64,000 nucleotides of DNA from Thraustochytrium sp. TN22 (GCA_013306675.1 JABLUY010000156.1:1-64000); one strand, 5' to 3'; counted from the stretch's first letter, positions 1 through 11,643 are shown. Translations and numbers: made by a program. The notes: a model not told the origin generated them from the sequence alone.

Positions 1-173
1 GCGGCGGCGGCGGCGGCGGTGGCGCGGCGGCGCGGCGCGGCGCGGCGCGGCGGCTGGCCGGCGCGCAGGCGGTGCCGGCTGGGCCGGGCCGGGCCGCTTC
101 TCGGGGCGCGGCGGCGGCGGCGGCGGCGGTTGGCGAGGCCGCGGAGGAGGCCGAAGCGGGCGAGCGCAGCGTC
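1..173. repeat. CGG/GCG-rich leader of the first gene
   Basis: The window opens with CGG and GCG triplet repeats and a very GC-rich leader that ends at the ATG of the LMBR1-like gene. The reading frame stays open upstream of that ATG, but only as Ala/Gly/Arg low complexity from a GTG, so I read it as 5' flank or UTR. The same kind of leader precedes most genes in this window. Confidence 0.6.
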
Positions 174-1955
174 ATGGTGGACGTGTGGCTGATCGTGCTG
201 GCGGTAGTCGTGCCTGTGCTGGCGCTGGTGTTCAACTACTACCTGCTGGTGTACTACCAGCATCCGGATGACAGGAATACGTCGTGGTGCTCCAAGATTG
301 TGGTGCTGTTAGGGATGACCATAGGCATGGTGACGGTGCTCATCGTTCCGTTCGACGTGGCGAACCAGGGATCGGAGTTCGGCTGTGACGTGCTGGCCGG
401 CGCCATCGCGTGCGGCGGCCTGGACCTGTACTGGGTGTGGCAGGCGGCCTTCCTCGTGATTGGCGTGTGGATTCTGCTCATCATCCCGTACACGATCTTC
501 TTCTACGAGGCGTTCGACTTCGAGACGGAGACCACGTGCGCGGCGTGCGCGGCGTCCGCCTGGACCAATGTAGCCATTACAATTTTCTTCGGCGGCGTCT
601 TCGTGCTCACCTTCTTCTTCCTCAACTACACGGCGCTGCCGGTGGAGGACTTTGAGGTCTTCGAAGCGAGCGTAGTGAGCTGCCCTCTGGGCAACTGCGA
701 CAGCATCGTGCTCGAGGGTAACCTGACGGGAGTCGACTCGGAGCGCCACACCATCAAGATGGGCACGCCGGTGCTTGTCTACCTGCCCGCCTTTCTGAGC
801 TTTCTGGGCTGGTTCTTCTTCGCGCTTTATGTGGGCATCGGGCTAGCGGCGATGCCCGTGGACCTCATTTACGGCTACATTTACCGGCCGCGGTACATGA
901 GCAACGCGGACTACGCCAAGACCAAGGTGACGATCCAGAAGCAGACGCAGGACCTGATCGAGGCCGGCGTCAAGCTCCTGGAGCAGGCCAAGGACGCCAA
1001 GGACGAGGACCGCTCCGTGTCCAAGTCTGTCATGGGCGCCTTCAGCTGGAGCCGGTTGCGCCGGCGGCGCGCCGGCAAGAACCTCTTCAATGAGTTCAAG
1101 CAGTCCGTGGTCGACCTCGAGGAGGAGTACGAAGCGCTCAAGCTCTGTCACGAGAACTGGAAGCACTACAACCCCTTCATTCCGTGGTGCAAGCTCATCA
1201 GTGGCATCCTCGCGTTCATTATCTCGCTGCTCTGGATTCTGCAGATTGCACTATACAACATGGCGCGCGTCCCCTACGGCCCGGACGGCGTCCCGACGGC
1301 GTACTTTCTCAACGCCATGTTCACGGCCGCCAGCAAGGAGATCCCCTTTGCACTTGTCGGCACCATCCTCATTGGCGTCTTTACCTTCTACCTGCTCTTT
1401 TGCGTCATGAAGGGCAATGAGCGCTTCGGTCTGCGCTTCTTCATCATTGAGATCCACCCCATCAAGTGGAACGGCACCTACATGAACTCCTTTCTGGTCA
1501 ACACCTCGCTCATCCTCTTTTGTGTCGCGCCGCTCGTGCAGTTCATCGCCGCCTCGCTGTCCGAGTACGTGGTGCTCACCGAGCTCGACGCCATCTTTGG
1601 GCAGCAGATCACCTTCATGCTCTTTTTCAGGTGGTTCTACGAGAACAACGTCTTCATCATCGCCATGCTCGCCATCACGCTCATCACCGCCATCTGGCTC
1701 TGCTTCTTCCCGCAGGCTAAGCACATCCGCCAGGCGAAGTTCCTCGCCAAGAAGGTCGAGCAGTTCAAGGCCAAGAATGCCGAGATGGAGCGCGAGGGCC
1801 GTCTGCGCAAGGACAAGGACCACAAGGGCTACACGGTGGTCGACGAGCCCGACGGCATGAACACCAGCTCTGGCAATGGCGCCGACACGGGCGCCACCGG
1901 CGCCTCAGCCGCCTACCCGGCGGGCAAGTCCACCACGGCGCTCGAGGAGACGTGA
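174..1955 (+). CDS. LMBR1/LMBD1-like multi-pass membrane protein
   Basis: The 593-residue protein begins at the first in-frame ATG, directly before a hydrophobic segment (MVDVWLIVLAVVVPVLALVF). About nine membrane segments follow in two groups. Between them is a charged cytosolic loop at roughly residues 240-345, rich in Lys, Glu and Gln with coiled-coil character. The first block (Y-Y-x-H-P-D-D-R near residue 28, then the I-V-P-F-D-V-A-N segment) fits the LMBR1-like family, which includes the lysosomal cobalamin exporter LMBD1 and lipocalin receptors. The C-terminus is a hydrophilic Ser/Thr/Gly tail. Family assignment rests on topology and these motifs; the substrate cannot be read from the sequence. 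The gene is transcribed towards the carotene hydroxylase gene. Confidence 0.75.
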   Translation: MVDVWLIVLAVVVPVLALVFNYYLLVYYQHPDDRNTSWCSKIVVLLGMTIGMVTVLIVPFDVANQGSEFGCDVLAGAIACGGLDLYWVWQAAFLVIGVWILLIIPYTIFFYEAFDFETETTCAACAASAWTNVAITIFFGGVFVLTFFFLNYTALPVEDFEVFEASVVSCPLGNCDSIVLEGNLTGVDSERHTIKMGTPVLVYLPAFLSFLGWFFFALYVGIGLAAMPVDLIYGYIYRPRYMSNADYAKTKVTIQKQTQDLIEAGVKLLEQAKDAKDEDRSVSKSVMGAFSWSRLRRRRAGKNLFNEFKQSVVDLEEEYEALKLCHENWKHYNPFIPWCKLISGILAFIISLLWILQIALYNMARVPYGPDGVPTAYFLNAMFTAASKEIPFALVGTILIGVFTFYLLFCVMKGNERFGLRFFIIEIHPIKWNGTYMNSFLVNTSLILFCVAPLVQFIAASLSEYVVLTELDAIFGQQITFMLFFRWFYENNVFIIAMLAITLITAIWLCFFPQAKHIRQAKFLAKKVEQFKAKNAEMEREGRLRKDKDHKGYTVVDEPDGMNTSSGNGADTGATGASAAYPAGKSTTALEET

Positions 1956-1982
1956 TTTCGGCGAGATCTTGATGGGTCGAGC

Positions 1983-2083
1983 GAGCCGAGTCCGAGCCAA
2001 ACGTCCAGGCCGGGTCTGGGCCGAGTCTTAGCCGAGTTTGAGCCAAGTCCGAGCTGAGCTTGAGCCAAGCCCGAGCTGACTCA
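1983..2083. repeat. 11-bp degenerate tandem array
   Basis: About nine copies of an 11-bp unit of the form gagccgagtcc (variants gagccaagtcc, gagctgagctt) begin 28 bp after the LMBR1-like stop codon. One copy is 13 bp long. The period is not a multiple of three and the array lies outside any gene, so it is a 3'-flanking minisatellite. Confidence 0.7.
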
Positions 2084-2424
2084 GTATGACTCGGCCGAGC
2101 TGAGTCCGAACCAAGTCGCTTGGTTTGCGCCTGGTTGCTTGCGCGCGCAGACGAGCGCTCTGGCCGACTGCGGTCCCGAGGGGGCGGCGGGCCGGTGGGC
2201 CGTCACACAGCAAGCCTCTAGCTAGCTGGCTGGCGCGCCTACTAGCAATCCAGTTTGCTTCTTATGCTGACCATGATGGCGCACTGCACGGACAGTCTAC
2301 GAGCACCCCAAAAGAAAATACACATGTACACGCACAGCTGCTCATACTTTTGAAAAAATTACATTCACCACGGGAAGAGACCGTGGCAGATTTGCTCCTT
2401 TCTTCCTGTCCTGGAGAGCCCGGG

Positions 2425-3141
2425 TCACAGGGCAGTAGCACATCGAGCAACGAGCAGAGTGAGGGCACAGCCAACGCCGGCCGTCGTCGCGTAGTGCGCG
2501 GCCGAAACCCACCAGGGGTCCGGCCGCCGCTGCAGCTCGGTGCCGGGGAGGAAGAAGCCATAGGGACGTGCGTCCGGGGCGCCGCCGTGATGGTACTTGA
2601 CGTGGGCCTCCGCGCAGGTCGCGGCGTGCGCCGGGAGCAGACACCGCAGGATACGCGCAAGATCCGCGCCGCCGCGCTCGTGCGCCACCAGGTCATGGCA
2701 GACAAAGTAGGCGATCCCATACAGTGTGAAGCCGACGCCAGCTCCGAAGGCTGCATCCTTTATCAGCGAGGGCGGCGGCTGGTACGAGGCCGCCATGGCC
2801 GGCGCGCTGAGCGCCGCGAACAGGACCACGAAACAGTCGTTTGCCTCCAGCCAGCCCTTGCGCTGCCACTTGCTCGCGTTCCTGTCCTCCGGGCCGGACC
2901 AGAGCGGCGCGCGCAACCCGTGGTGTGACGCGTGCACGAACCAAAGGCTGCGCCCGTGCCACAGGTCCCTGTGCAGCGCCCTGGCCCCGAGTTCCATCTC
3001 CACGGACACCACCACCGCCACGGCGATGCGTGTCAGGCTCAGCTCTCCGTGCAGCAGCGCGAAGAGCAGCGCGCCCACCGCGCAGCCCAGCCCCGCCAAC
3101 GGGAACGCGACGCGCGTCGCCGTCCGGGTCCCAGCCCTCAT
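2425..3141 (-). CDS. beta-carotene hydroxylase (membrane di-iron hydroxylase)
   Basis: The 238-residue protein belongs to the fatty-acid-hydroxylase/CrtZ superfamily of membrane di-iron enzymes. The histidine boxes are visible in order: H-R-D-L-W-H near residue 57, H-A-S-H-H near 71, H-D-L-V-A-H near 148 and H-V-K-Y-H-H near 179. Their spacing fits beta-carotene 3-hydroxylases, which add hydroxyl groups to the beta-ionone rings to make zeaxanthin, or astaxanthin together with a ketolase. Hydrophobic stretches lie between the boxes. The start is an ATG at the right-hand end, and the Arg-rich, acid-free first 12 residues followed by a hydrophobic segment could act as a targeting or anchor signal. 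No other carotenoid gene is in the window. Confidence 0.85.
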   Translation of the reverse strand: MRAGTRTATRVAFPLAGLGCAVGALLFALLHGELSLTRIAVAVVVSVEMELGARALHRDLWHGRSLWFVHASHHGLRAPLWSGPEDRNASKWQRKGWLEANDCFVVLFAALSAPAMAASYQPPPSLIKDAAFGAGVGFTLYGIAYFVCHDLVAHERGGADLARILRCLLPAHAATCAEAHVKYHHGGAPDARPYGFFLPGTELQRRPDPWWVSAAHYATTAGVGCALTLLVARCATAL

Positions 3142-4195
3142 ATCACCCTGGCAGGGCCTCGCCGTCGCTCCCCTGCTGTGCGTCGCGCCTCACGCCCCCC
3201 TCGCCCGCGACGGCCGCGGCGAGCGAAGCCTCGCGCGGGGAGGGCGGCTCGGCCCTGGCCTGCACGTCTGCCGCCGCCGTCTGCCGCCGCCGCCGCGTCG
3301 GGCGGAGGCTTCCACGGCGCGGAGAAGAAGCCTCGAGGCTCTTCGAGTTCTGCGCCAACCTCGCGTCTAAGGTATCGGGGTACTGCCAAAGTCCGGGTCT
3401 CCGGACAGGCTAGAAAATAGTCCAAAATTCGGCCGATTTGCCGGTCGGCAGACCGCCAAATTCCGGGTTTCCCCCGGCGGGGGGGCAGGCTAGGAAGGGG
3501 GGACGGAGTGTTCCCGTCCCCCCGCCGACCGGCGATTTGGCAGTCCACAGGCTGGGAACTTGATGGTTTGGACTGCCAGATTGGCGGTTGCGGACAGCAA
3601 TTATGGCAGTTGCCGTCTGAGCGTGGGGCAGTACGGAGCTGCAATTTTGCGACAAAATACTGTGCTGTATCCCAAAAAGCATTCGATGTATTTTTCTTTA
3701 TGCCTACTGGTATGTCTCATGCATCGACTCATCGCCTTCTGATGTCACAGGGCAGCTGGTCGGCGGAGAGCTCTCACGAGGACTGTTCTTCGCGAGACGC
3801 TTGCCGCGGCGAGTCTTCTTGGATCTGCTGCTGTCCGAAAAAAAGGCGACCATGTGCGTGAAGGGCAAGTACTTGGTGTGAGTCTTTGCGCAGACCTCTT
3901 CGAGTGGCTGGGTCGCGCCCACGCAACGACCACGCAAGCCTGTGCTCTGACCCTGAGCGCCGCCGTAAGTGGGTTACTTCGCGCGGCCCGAGCCAGAAGC
4001 GCCCGCGACTGTGGCTCGGAACCATACAACATCTGTCTTGTGGCATCCATTAGCCATGCCCAGCGCCATGCGAGCTCCTGCACAAGCACCAGCTCGAAGA
4101 GCTTCTGGCAGTGTTAGTGGCGAGACGGGTCCAGCAAACCCGACTAAAAGGAACAGTAGCTCCCCAGGCCGCATTGAGAACGACAACCTTAGGAT
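3142..4195. other. no gene recognised; diverged short repeats
   Basis: I see no supportable gene here. The first 200 bp are the GC-rich 5' flank of the carotene hydroxylase. Two related segments, about 3381-3415 and 3459-3494, share the order 'gccaaa-tccggg-tc...ccgg...caggctag-aa' and look like an old local duplication. Short frames on both strands show no family motif. Confidence 0.4.
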
Positions 4196-5310
4196 TCAAG
4201 CCTGGCCCGACGTCACATTGTTCTCAGTCTGCGCTGTCGTCTGCGTCGTCATCGGAGCGCTCGTGGCGAGCCTCGTCGGAGCCTGCACGTCGGCCTGTTA
4301 GTTGTGCACGCGACCACAGAGTCTCGAATCAAACATACCAAGAGAGTCTTGCGCCGGGCGCGAGGGCCACGGCCCAAGAGCACATCCCGGGTGGACGGTG
4401 TGTCTGTCATGATGACGGACCGCCCTTGATGAACCAGAGGAACGGCGGCGTTGCGACTAGGAAGGCACTGCATTGGGTGCATGCTCTTCGAAATGCCGGC
4501 AAGTACGGCCGCCGAGCGCAGCTGGTCGCCCGCGTTGGCTCGCAAGGACGGTGGGCTACTGGGGTTGCACATGTTCTCGGTGTTGCCAGGGATGAGGGCG
4601 TTCAGCATTCGAGGGATTGTATCGATCTCTCGGGCTTGGCCTTGGACTTGAAGACGGTGCGCTTGTCGGAGATGCTTGTCTGAGTTGCACTTACTGTCAG
4701 CGCTCAGTAATCAAGCAGCGAGTCAGCCGCACAATCGAGTTCTCCGTCGTGGAGATTCTGCTCTGATCAGCAGGACAAACTTACGGGCGAGGCCAGCTCG
4801 TTGTCTCGCACAGAGAATGGCACCCGCGCGAGCAACCGCAATTATGATCCCCTGTGCCATCGTGCACCTGAGCCAGAGCACCAAGAAGAAGACCTCAAGG
4901 CTCATGACGCACGAGAAGTCCTGGTCCGAGAGCATCTGAACCGACAGAGAGAAGAGCATCTCTATGTAGAGGGCGAGCCGAGGTTGACTTGCGCCACCAA
5001 GGCCTCCCGCGGGGGTTGGGGTGATCTGACGCAACTCGGCCAAAGGGACACTCTCAGGCCTAGCTGCCGCGCTCAGGACCTCTTCGAGGCCTAAGAGCAG
5101 CTCGCGCACGCGGCTACGCTGCATGCGACTTGCCACGATGTCATTGACCGGCACCTGCGAGGCTAGGCTCGTATCGGTCGGCGAGTCCGGGACCCTGCTC
5201 ATGTCGACCAATGTCTCCGTGGCTGTGCGCTCGCTGGCCGTGCTCTGGCTGGGCGTGCTCTCGTTGGCTGCCGTGTCCGGGCCCGCGCCCAAGCTCGACT
5301 CGGACGGCAT
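4196..5310 (-). CDS. probable three-exon gene, unknown membrane protein
   Basis: This is the only place where I can build a spliced model. Exon 1 runs from the ATG at 5310 down to 4785 and ends at a GTAAGT donor. Intron 1 (4784-4680, 105 nt) ends in CTCAG. Exon 2 is 4679-4339, followed by a GTATGT donor, a CTAAC branch-like motif and a CAG acceptor (intron 2, 4338-4283, 56 nt). Exon 3 runs to the stop at 4196. The exons total 954 nt and stay in phase, giving 317 residues. Exon 1 encodes a Ser/Thr-rich N-terminus, a charged helical part and a hydrophobic stretch (VFFLVLWLRC...GIIIAVARAGAILC). I recognise no family. A second possible acceptor 15 nt earlier would give a shorter C-terminus. The region may instead be a decaying gene. 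Confidence 0.4.
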
Positions 5311-8300
5311 GCATGGGCACGGTCACGGTGAAGGCCGCGGTGAAGGCCACGGTCTAGTACCCCATGATGGCAGCCTTACGGTACTGCCAGTGCCAGCGCT
5401 CTGGCTGCCCTTGCCGACCCGGACTTGCCATACTTGCCCACCATGGCCAGACTTGAAGCTGTTCAAGTTCAAGTTCTGCTGACGGATTTCGGACGGCCCG
5501 CGGGCTCAGAACTTGAAGCTGGGTGTGCGGCGGAATGAGTGCCGTGCTGGTGGGCGTCGCTGGGCGTCGCTGGGCGTTGCTGGGCGTTGCGCTTGGAGGC
5601 GCTGGGCGGCGGCCGGCCGGGCCGTGTACTGTCCTGGCCAGGCTGTTCTGCGCACTGGCAGGGCGGCCAAGGCCTAGTACTGACGTGGCACGGCCGGCAC
5701 GGCCTCACTGCCAGTGCGAGCGAGTTGCCAGCTGGCGGGCTGCGGCCGCCCGCCCCGGTTGCCGCCGCCCCGCCGGCCAGAGTCGCGTGCGGATCTCTGC
5801 GCGATGGCGAGGGCGAGCGGGACTCGACTGCCTCATGATGGGCGGCGGCCTGTGCGACGCGGACGAAGGGCACTGCCAGCGCACAGCAAGGGCCGCGCGG
5901 CGTGCGCTGAGCCGGCCTTGGCTGGCCTCGGCCGCCCTCGGCCGCGCGTGCGTCGCGCCAGCCACCCTGGCCGGCCCTGCGCCGCGTTGCATCATAGCGA
6001 GGCTGGCACCGCCTTTTGCCAGTCTGAAAGTTGAACTTCGCCTTCGAAAATGCACTCTGACAACTTGAAGGCCTCGGCCTTCTTCACTGGCAGTGCCAGT
6101 GTCCCATCATCAAGCGCCTGCCGAGGGACGGCGTGCAGCGGGGCGGCTACGGCGCGGCGAGGGCGCGGCGGCAGGACTGCTTCCTCTGCAGATTGCAGAC
6201 ACGAGCTTAAGAGGCAAGTTCTCTAGCCTCTCGAATACACGCCACGTCACAGCAGTCGCGGCGCGGCGGCTGCGGCAGGCAGAGCTCGCCTTACGGCTCG
6301 CCACGACGAGCTTAAAGCGTCGTGTCCAAAGAGGCCATGAACCTTGCCGCGCGGAAGGCCGGGGGGTTCAAGCTTCAGGCTCCTGCATCATGATCCACTC
6401 AGCCTTGGACTCTTTGGAGCTCTTCACGGACAAGGTCGTCGCGAAGATGGCCACGAGCGTCGCATGCAGGACAATACTAACAAGACGAGCAACAAGCTCC
6501 TCAAGTACGCTGCGTAGGGCTGTAGCTTCTTCTCGGTCAGAATGGAGATCGGATGTTGTACCGTGATCGTAGTCCCAGCTGCGCGACGATGGGTCTTGCA
6601 AAGGTGCTTCACCAACGTGAGGTCAGCGGCCTCGCGCACCCGCCGACGAAGGCGCGCAAGCAATTGCGGCAGGAGGTTGAAACATAGAGCGCGCAAAAGA
6701 CAGCGTTGGTGACGGCGACGCCGATGGGAGCGGCGGTAGCGACGATGCCGATGGCGGGCTCGCTTCTTCATTGCCAACGAAGAGGACACCGAAAGCGAAA
6801 GCGACCGGGCCGACCTCCGCACCATCAACGGTGAGGTGATCGCGCTCGTGAGCGGCATCAGGCACCTCGGAAATGACATGTGCTCAGCGGCCCTCAACGG
6901 GCCCTCAAAGCAGCGATGGCATGATGGATCTTCTTTGAGTCCAGCGTGGCTGGCCTTTGCGTGTCGCGCGGGCGCGGTATGCTCCAGCAGGGAATGAGAA
7001 TTGTCCGTGTCCTTGCGGCGGCGACGCGTCCGGAACTGCGACTTGCGAGTGCTCGACATCGGCTTGCGATGAGGACAGGGCGCGCAGCCTGGGAACGCGA
7101 AGCTGTGCGAGTCCATCGCGAGACGTCACGCCAATGTTTGCTGGACCTCGTCGAGCACATTCCGGAGGAGTTGGCACGGGAGCTTTGTCCCAGCAAGCGC
7201 GCCGCCAGGCTGCACGCCAACCGTGTTGATTGCGTGATGACTCGCACAGTACACGAGCAGCGGCCTTGGCGCGAGCTCGTGGAGCTCACAGGATGCGCCC
7301 GCGTGCTTCAAACAGGGCCAGAATGACCGGGCTTGAGTTCTTCAAGAAGGACAATCTCCAGGCGGGCAAGCGTGTGCGTGTCGCTGATGAGCGGCGTCTG
7401 GACCAAGACGCACTCAGGCTGACTGCACGGGTCACACGCGCTGCCCCAGCGGACCATTTCCTGATCTGAGAGCGAGCATGCGCTTTCCTTTTGGCTATGG
7501 CACCTCTTCAAAGAGCTGTTCATCGCCGACCCAGGCTCAGCGGCCAGTGAGCACGATGGCTACGCTGATACGAGCTTTCACTCGGTAAGAAAATGGCGCT
7601 CCTGCAGGTTTACGACAGCAGCAGCAACGGCGCGCGCGCGCGCGCGCCCTCGAGCCACAGCGCCGGACCGGTCGGCTGCCCAGCCCCGGCAGCGTGGTTG
7701 ACACCCGTTGCTGGGACGAGCCCAGCGAGCTGCGCATCTCAGCTTCACAGGCGCGGCGGCTTCCCGCGCGCGCAGATGCCGAGACCCGGTCGGGCGCGGA
7801 GCGCTTGGAGAAGAAGACCACCGGGGTCTCGCGCGCGCCGCGCCTCGACGCCTTCGGAGCCGAACGAAACAGCAGATATCTGAGATAGCAAGAGCGGGAA
7901 GCGCTCTAGTCTGCGCTGTAGAGACGAATAGGTCTGCGTGAAAAGATGTTCAACATTTTGTCTTCCGCATGGAGATCTCCGACGGGCACATCGAGGTGCT
8001 GCAGTTCTCGCAGCCGAGGCATTTGAGCATGGCGTTGCCGTGGCATCCACAAATCGAACCCGCGACTCGGGCACGGTCGATTGGGCATGCAGCCCCTGCT
8101 GGCAGCGCGGCGCCACGTCAGCGATGTGCTCGCGTCGCACCAGCACGACGTTGTGCGCGGCATCTGCGCAAGCAGCGGGCGGCTCCATTGTCTCCATCAG
8201 AGTGCTCTTTCCAAGCGCGCGCAGCCCGCGTAGCCAGAACGCGAACCTCGATCAACTCAGCCTTCCATGCCGCGCGATGGTACTCCGATGGAGACGCCTC

Positions 8301-9168
8301 AAGCACTTCGCCGTATTTGCTCCTCACACCAGGGAACACGCGGCCTGACACCGCGCTTTGCGCGGTGCCCGAGCGTGCCCCCCCGGGTCGCCACTGCGTT
8401 TTCCCCGGTCCGGCGCGAAAAGGCCCGGTCGGCACTGCGAAATCCCCGGTCCGAGACCGCGACTCTCAAAAGGACCCCCAAATCGATACCTTAGACGCGT
8501 CAACTGCTCCTCGGGACACCTGGGCCGGGTCGCTGGCAGCCAACCGGACTCTTGGCTCTCTCAGGGAAGTTGAAGTTGGAGTCCAAGGGCGTCGTTGCCC
8601 TCGGCCATCGTGCAGCCGCAGGGCGGGACGGCGCGGCTGCGGTGCAAGACAAGGTCATCTAGCTAGCTGGCGAGCTACAGCGTTGTGTGCGGGCGAGCAA
8701 GAATGATGTTGTGTGCGAGTGGTTGAGGGTTGTCTCGGCTGAGTTGAAGCGGAAGCTGGAGCGAGGCAGCTCGCCAAGGAGCGCAGGCGTCTTCATGTAC
8801 GTAGCGGAGCATAGGTCGAATGCACACCAGACTGATGCCTTACCCATGCTCGAGCGAGGTCTGTGGTCTCGGCACGGCTCCGTCTTCCAGGCGACGCCCG
8901 CAAGTTTCATCGCCGACATTAAGTTGGCGACGTTCCCAGGCCCGCCTGGACAGCCTCGCGCCCCATGACGACGAGCATGCTACGGTAGGATCCTCTGTGG
9001 TCGTCCTCCAAGTCTGCTCGAGTGAGTGAGAGAGTCCGGACTCGAGCTCGTACCAGGTGGCGACGCACTCCGCCGTGCCGTCCGTGGGCCACCGCTTGAC
9101 GTCATCGCGCTTCACGGCGCACAGCCGCTCCTTCGACGAAGTCCTCCAGCACGAGCAGGCCTGGCTTC
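5311..9168. other. unresolved interval, no supported gene
   Basis: About 3.9 kb without a frame I can defend. Base composition is less extreme than in neighbouring genes. Several minus-strand frames look protein-like in patches: a hydrophobic stretch near 6640-6790 (IGVAVTNAVFCALYV), a Leu-rich patch near 7126-7311, and a GKSTLM string near 8180-8230 that lacks the rest of a P-loop. They lie in different frames and I could not join them into a convincing exon chain. The interval may hold a spliced gene or relics. Segments at 5380-6110 carry several copies of a CACTGCCAGTG-like palindrome that recurs in other gene-free parts of the window. The last 150 bp are the COG8 promoter side. Confidence 0.35.
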
Positions 9169-9294
9169 ATGCGAGCGGCGCGGCGCGCGAGGTTCTCGAG
9201 CTCGAGCTCGAGGTCGGCGACCTCGGCGGCGGCGCGGTTGACGAGAGCGGCGCGGTACGACCGCGAGGTGGCGCCGCAGAACGGCTTCGCGAGG

Positions 9295-9295
9295 A

Positions 9296-9331
<36 letters not shown>

Positions 9332-9963
9332 GCGGCGGCGGCGGGGAGGCGGAGGGCGCGCCGGACGGCGGCGGCGCGGCCGGCCCCGCGGGCTCCAGGG
9401 GCGGCGGCGAGGCCGGCGCGGCGGCGGCGGCCGCCATGGGCCGGCTCGGGCTCGGCGAGCTCAACGCGGAGCCGCGGCGGCTCGCGGCGTCGATCGAGGC
9501 GCTGGACGCGGAGATGAAGCGGCTGTCGGTGCAGCACTACGGAGTGCACATCCAGAACGCCAAGGGGGTGGCCGCGGTCGCGACGGCATGCAAGCAAACG
9601 GCGAACAACGCGAACAGGATACAGGCCAACCTGGACGAGCTGGCAGGGTCGCTGGAGCAGTTCAGAGGGCTGGGCCAGCGCATCGCCGATGCGCACGCGC
9701 GCAACCGCCAGACGCTGGACAAGCACGTGCAGCTGATGGAGCTGCTGCAAATCCCGCAGCTCATGGACACGTGCTCGCGGAACAACCTCTTTGACGAGGC
9801 GCTTGACCTGGCCTCCTTTTCGAGCACGCTGCAGCGCCGCCACCGCGCCCTGGCCGGTCCTTCGGCACCCGCAAAGGCAGCTTCCGTCTTGCCGCCCGCC
9901 TCGCCGGCAGACAAGTCACCCTCGTCCGCGAGCTCGCCCTCCGCGGCTTCGCAGGGGGCGCAG

Positions 9964-10018
<55 letters not shown>

Positions 10019-11643
10019 CGGCGCTCCAGGGCGGGACTGCTGTCATCGACATGATCGCGGCAGACGTGAACGCATCCGCCGCGCACATGCGCAAGCAGCT
10101 GCTGCAGCAGCTGCGGCAGCAAATCAACCTGCCGACCTGCCTGCGCATCATCAGCCTGCTGAAGCGACTCGATGCGCAGGAGCGAGTGCGCCGCGCGGCG
10201 CAGGCCGAGGCCGAGGCTGAGGCGCAGGCGCTGGCGCGCGGCGCGGACGCCGAGGGCGGCGCCCGGGCCGGCGCGCCAGCGGACGCGCAGGCCGAGCAGC
10301 AGCACCAGCAGCAGACGGACGAGATTCACCTGCGCTTCGAGTTCCTCGACTGCCGCGACGCCTACATCCGCGCTCTGTCCACAGATGACAGCTCCGCGTA
10401 CACGTTGCGCCCGTACCAGAGCTCACTTAAGCTCATTGAGCGCTGCCGCGTCAACTGGTTCGATGTCATTACGCAGTACAAGGCCATCTTCGCGACGGGC
10501 GACAACATCTTGCAGGAGCTCGACGAAGACGGCGGTATTTTGGCGCGCTGGGTCTCAGGCAAGATGACGGACTTTCTGCTCGTGCTTGAGGGCGCCATCG
10601 GGCACATTGACGACTTTGGCTCGCTCGCCAACGTGCTGGAGCAAGCCATGAAGTTTGGCCTCAGCTTGGCGCGCGTCGGCGCCGACTTTCGCCCGCTCCT
10701 TGTCGAGCCCTTCAAGCGCCGAATCTTCGACCTCATGCTCACCTACTGGCAGCAAGCCATCGAGCGCGCCGAGCCGCTTCTCACCTCGGGCGACTGGGGC
10801 AAGCCGCTGCCGCTGCCGCGCGCCAAGGCCACTGCGGCGCCCAAGTCAGCGCCCGTGACGCCTACCGACGACGACGCTGACGCCAACGCCGACGCCAACG
10901 CCTCCGAGCTGCCCGAACGCGCGAGTCACGAGGCGCCGGTCGAGGAGCCTGCCGACGAGGAGGTGCAGGAAGCAGGCCTGCTCCCGCCGCACGAGCTCCT
11001 GGAGTTCCCGGTCGTCGCCGAGGCGATGAACATCCTGCTCACCAGCCTGAACGAGCTGCGCCAGTGCGCCTCTCCAGTCGTGGCTGTCGACCTCGGTCAC
11101 CTGCTCGTGGAGCAGCTCGCCAAGCTAGTGGAAGCCGTCCAGGTCTTTGCGGCCGACAATGGGGCTCGCCTTGCTCAGGACGCCGAGCTGCGCGAGCGCT
11201 TCAACCGGCTCTGCGAGGTGCTCGGTCGTGTCTTTCTCGCGCACGCGCAGCGCTGCTTTGACGCCGTCTTTGACCGCGCCAAGCTGACGCGCGCCACGCG
11301 CACCTTCGTGCCAATCAACGATCTGCGCGACACCCTCCTTGCGCTCAGAGTAGCCGGTCCCGTGGCGCCGGCGGTGAGCCAGGCGACGGCCCCGCCCGTT
11401 GCGCCGGGAGCGGCTCGCGCCGCGGCGCAGGATGGCAACGCCGCGGGTCCTGACGAGGAGCCCGAGGACGGCAATGCCAAGGACCAGGAACAGGATCGTG
11501 CGGCACAGGAGCACCGCCTTCACGATGATCAAAACGAGCATGAGGAAGGTAGTGAAGAGGACGATCAAGACGTGGAGGACGATCAAGTCGACGAGGACGA
11601 GGACGACGACGAGGACGAGGACGAGGACGCGGACGAGGTGTAG
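9295..11643 (+). CDS. COG8: conserved oligomeric Golgi complex subunit 8
   Basis: The 782-residue protein is the COG8 (Dor1-like) subunit of the COG tether, which acts in retrograde traffic within the Golgi. The family core is clear: the N-terminal helical region leads to Q-L-M-E-L-L-Q-I-P-Q-L-M-D-T-C, matching the Dor1 block, then N-L-P-T-C-L-R-I-I near residue 278 and C-R-V-N-W-F-D-V-I-T-Q-Y near 382. Additions are an Ala/Gly-rich N-terminus encoded by GCG repeats, a 17-Gln run, an Ala/Glu-rich insert and an Asp/Glu-rich tail. The start is the ATG in good context (gaggATGGCG). An in-frame ATG at 9169 would add 42 Arg/Ser-rich residues and cannot be excluded. It is convergent with the PMS2 remnant, 91 bp apart. 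Confidence 0.88.
9967..10017 (+). repeat. CAG/CAA polyglutamine microsatellite in COG8
   Basis: Seventeen consecutive CAG/CAA codons encode Gln between the N-terminal helical region and the central Dor1 domain. The CAA interruptions are all at the 3' side. Confidence 0.9.

Noticed and set aside
8020-8080. Possible tRNA T-arm (GGTTCGATT on the minus strand)
   Set aside because: The flanking bases do not pair into a T stem and no acceptor or anticodon arm could be drawn.
8180-8240. GKSTLM string read as a P-loop of an ABC or STAND ATPase
   Set aside because: The upstream glycines of a Walker A motif are missing, and no signature, Walker B or consistent frame follows.
6400-8950. Minus-strand patches compared with ABCG/PDR transporters
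   Set aside because: A few short look-alike stretches occur in different frames; similarity is too weak to call a gene or relic.
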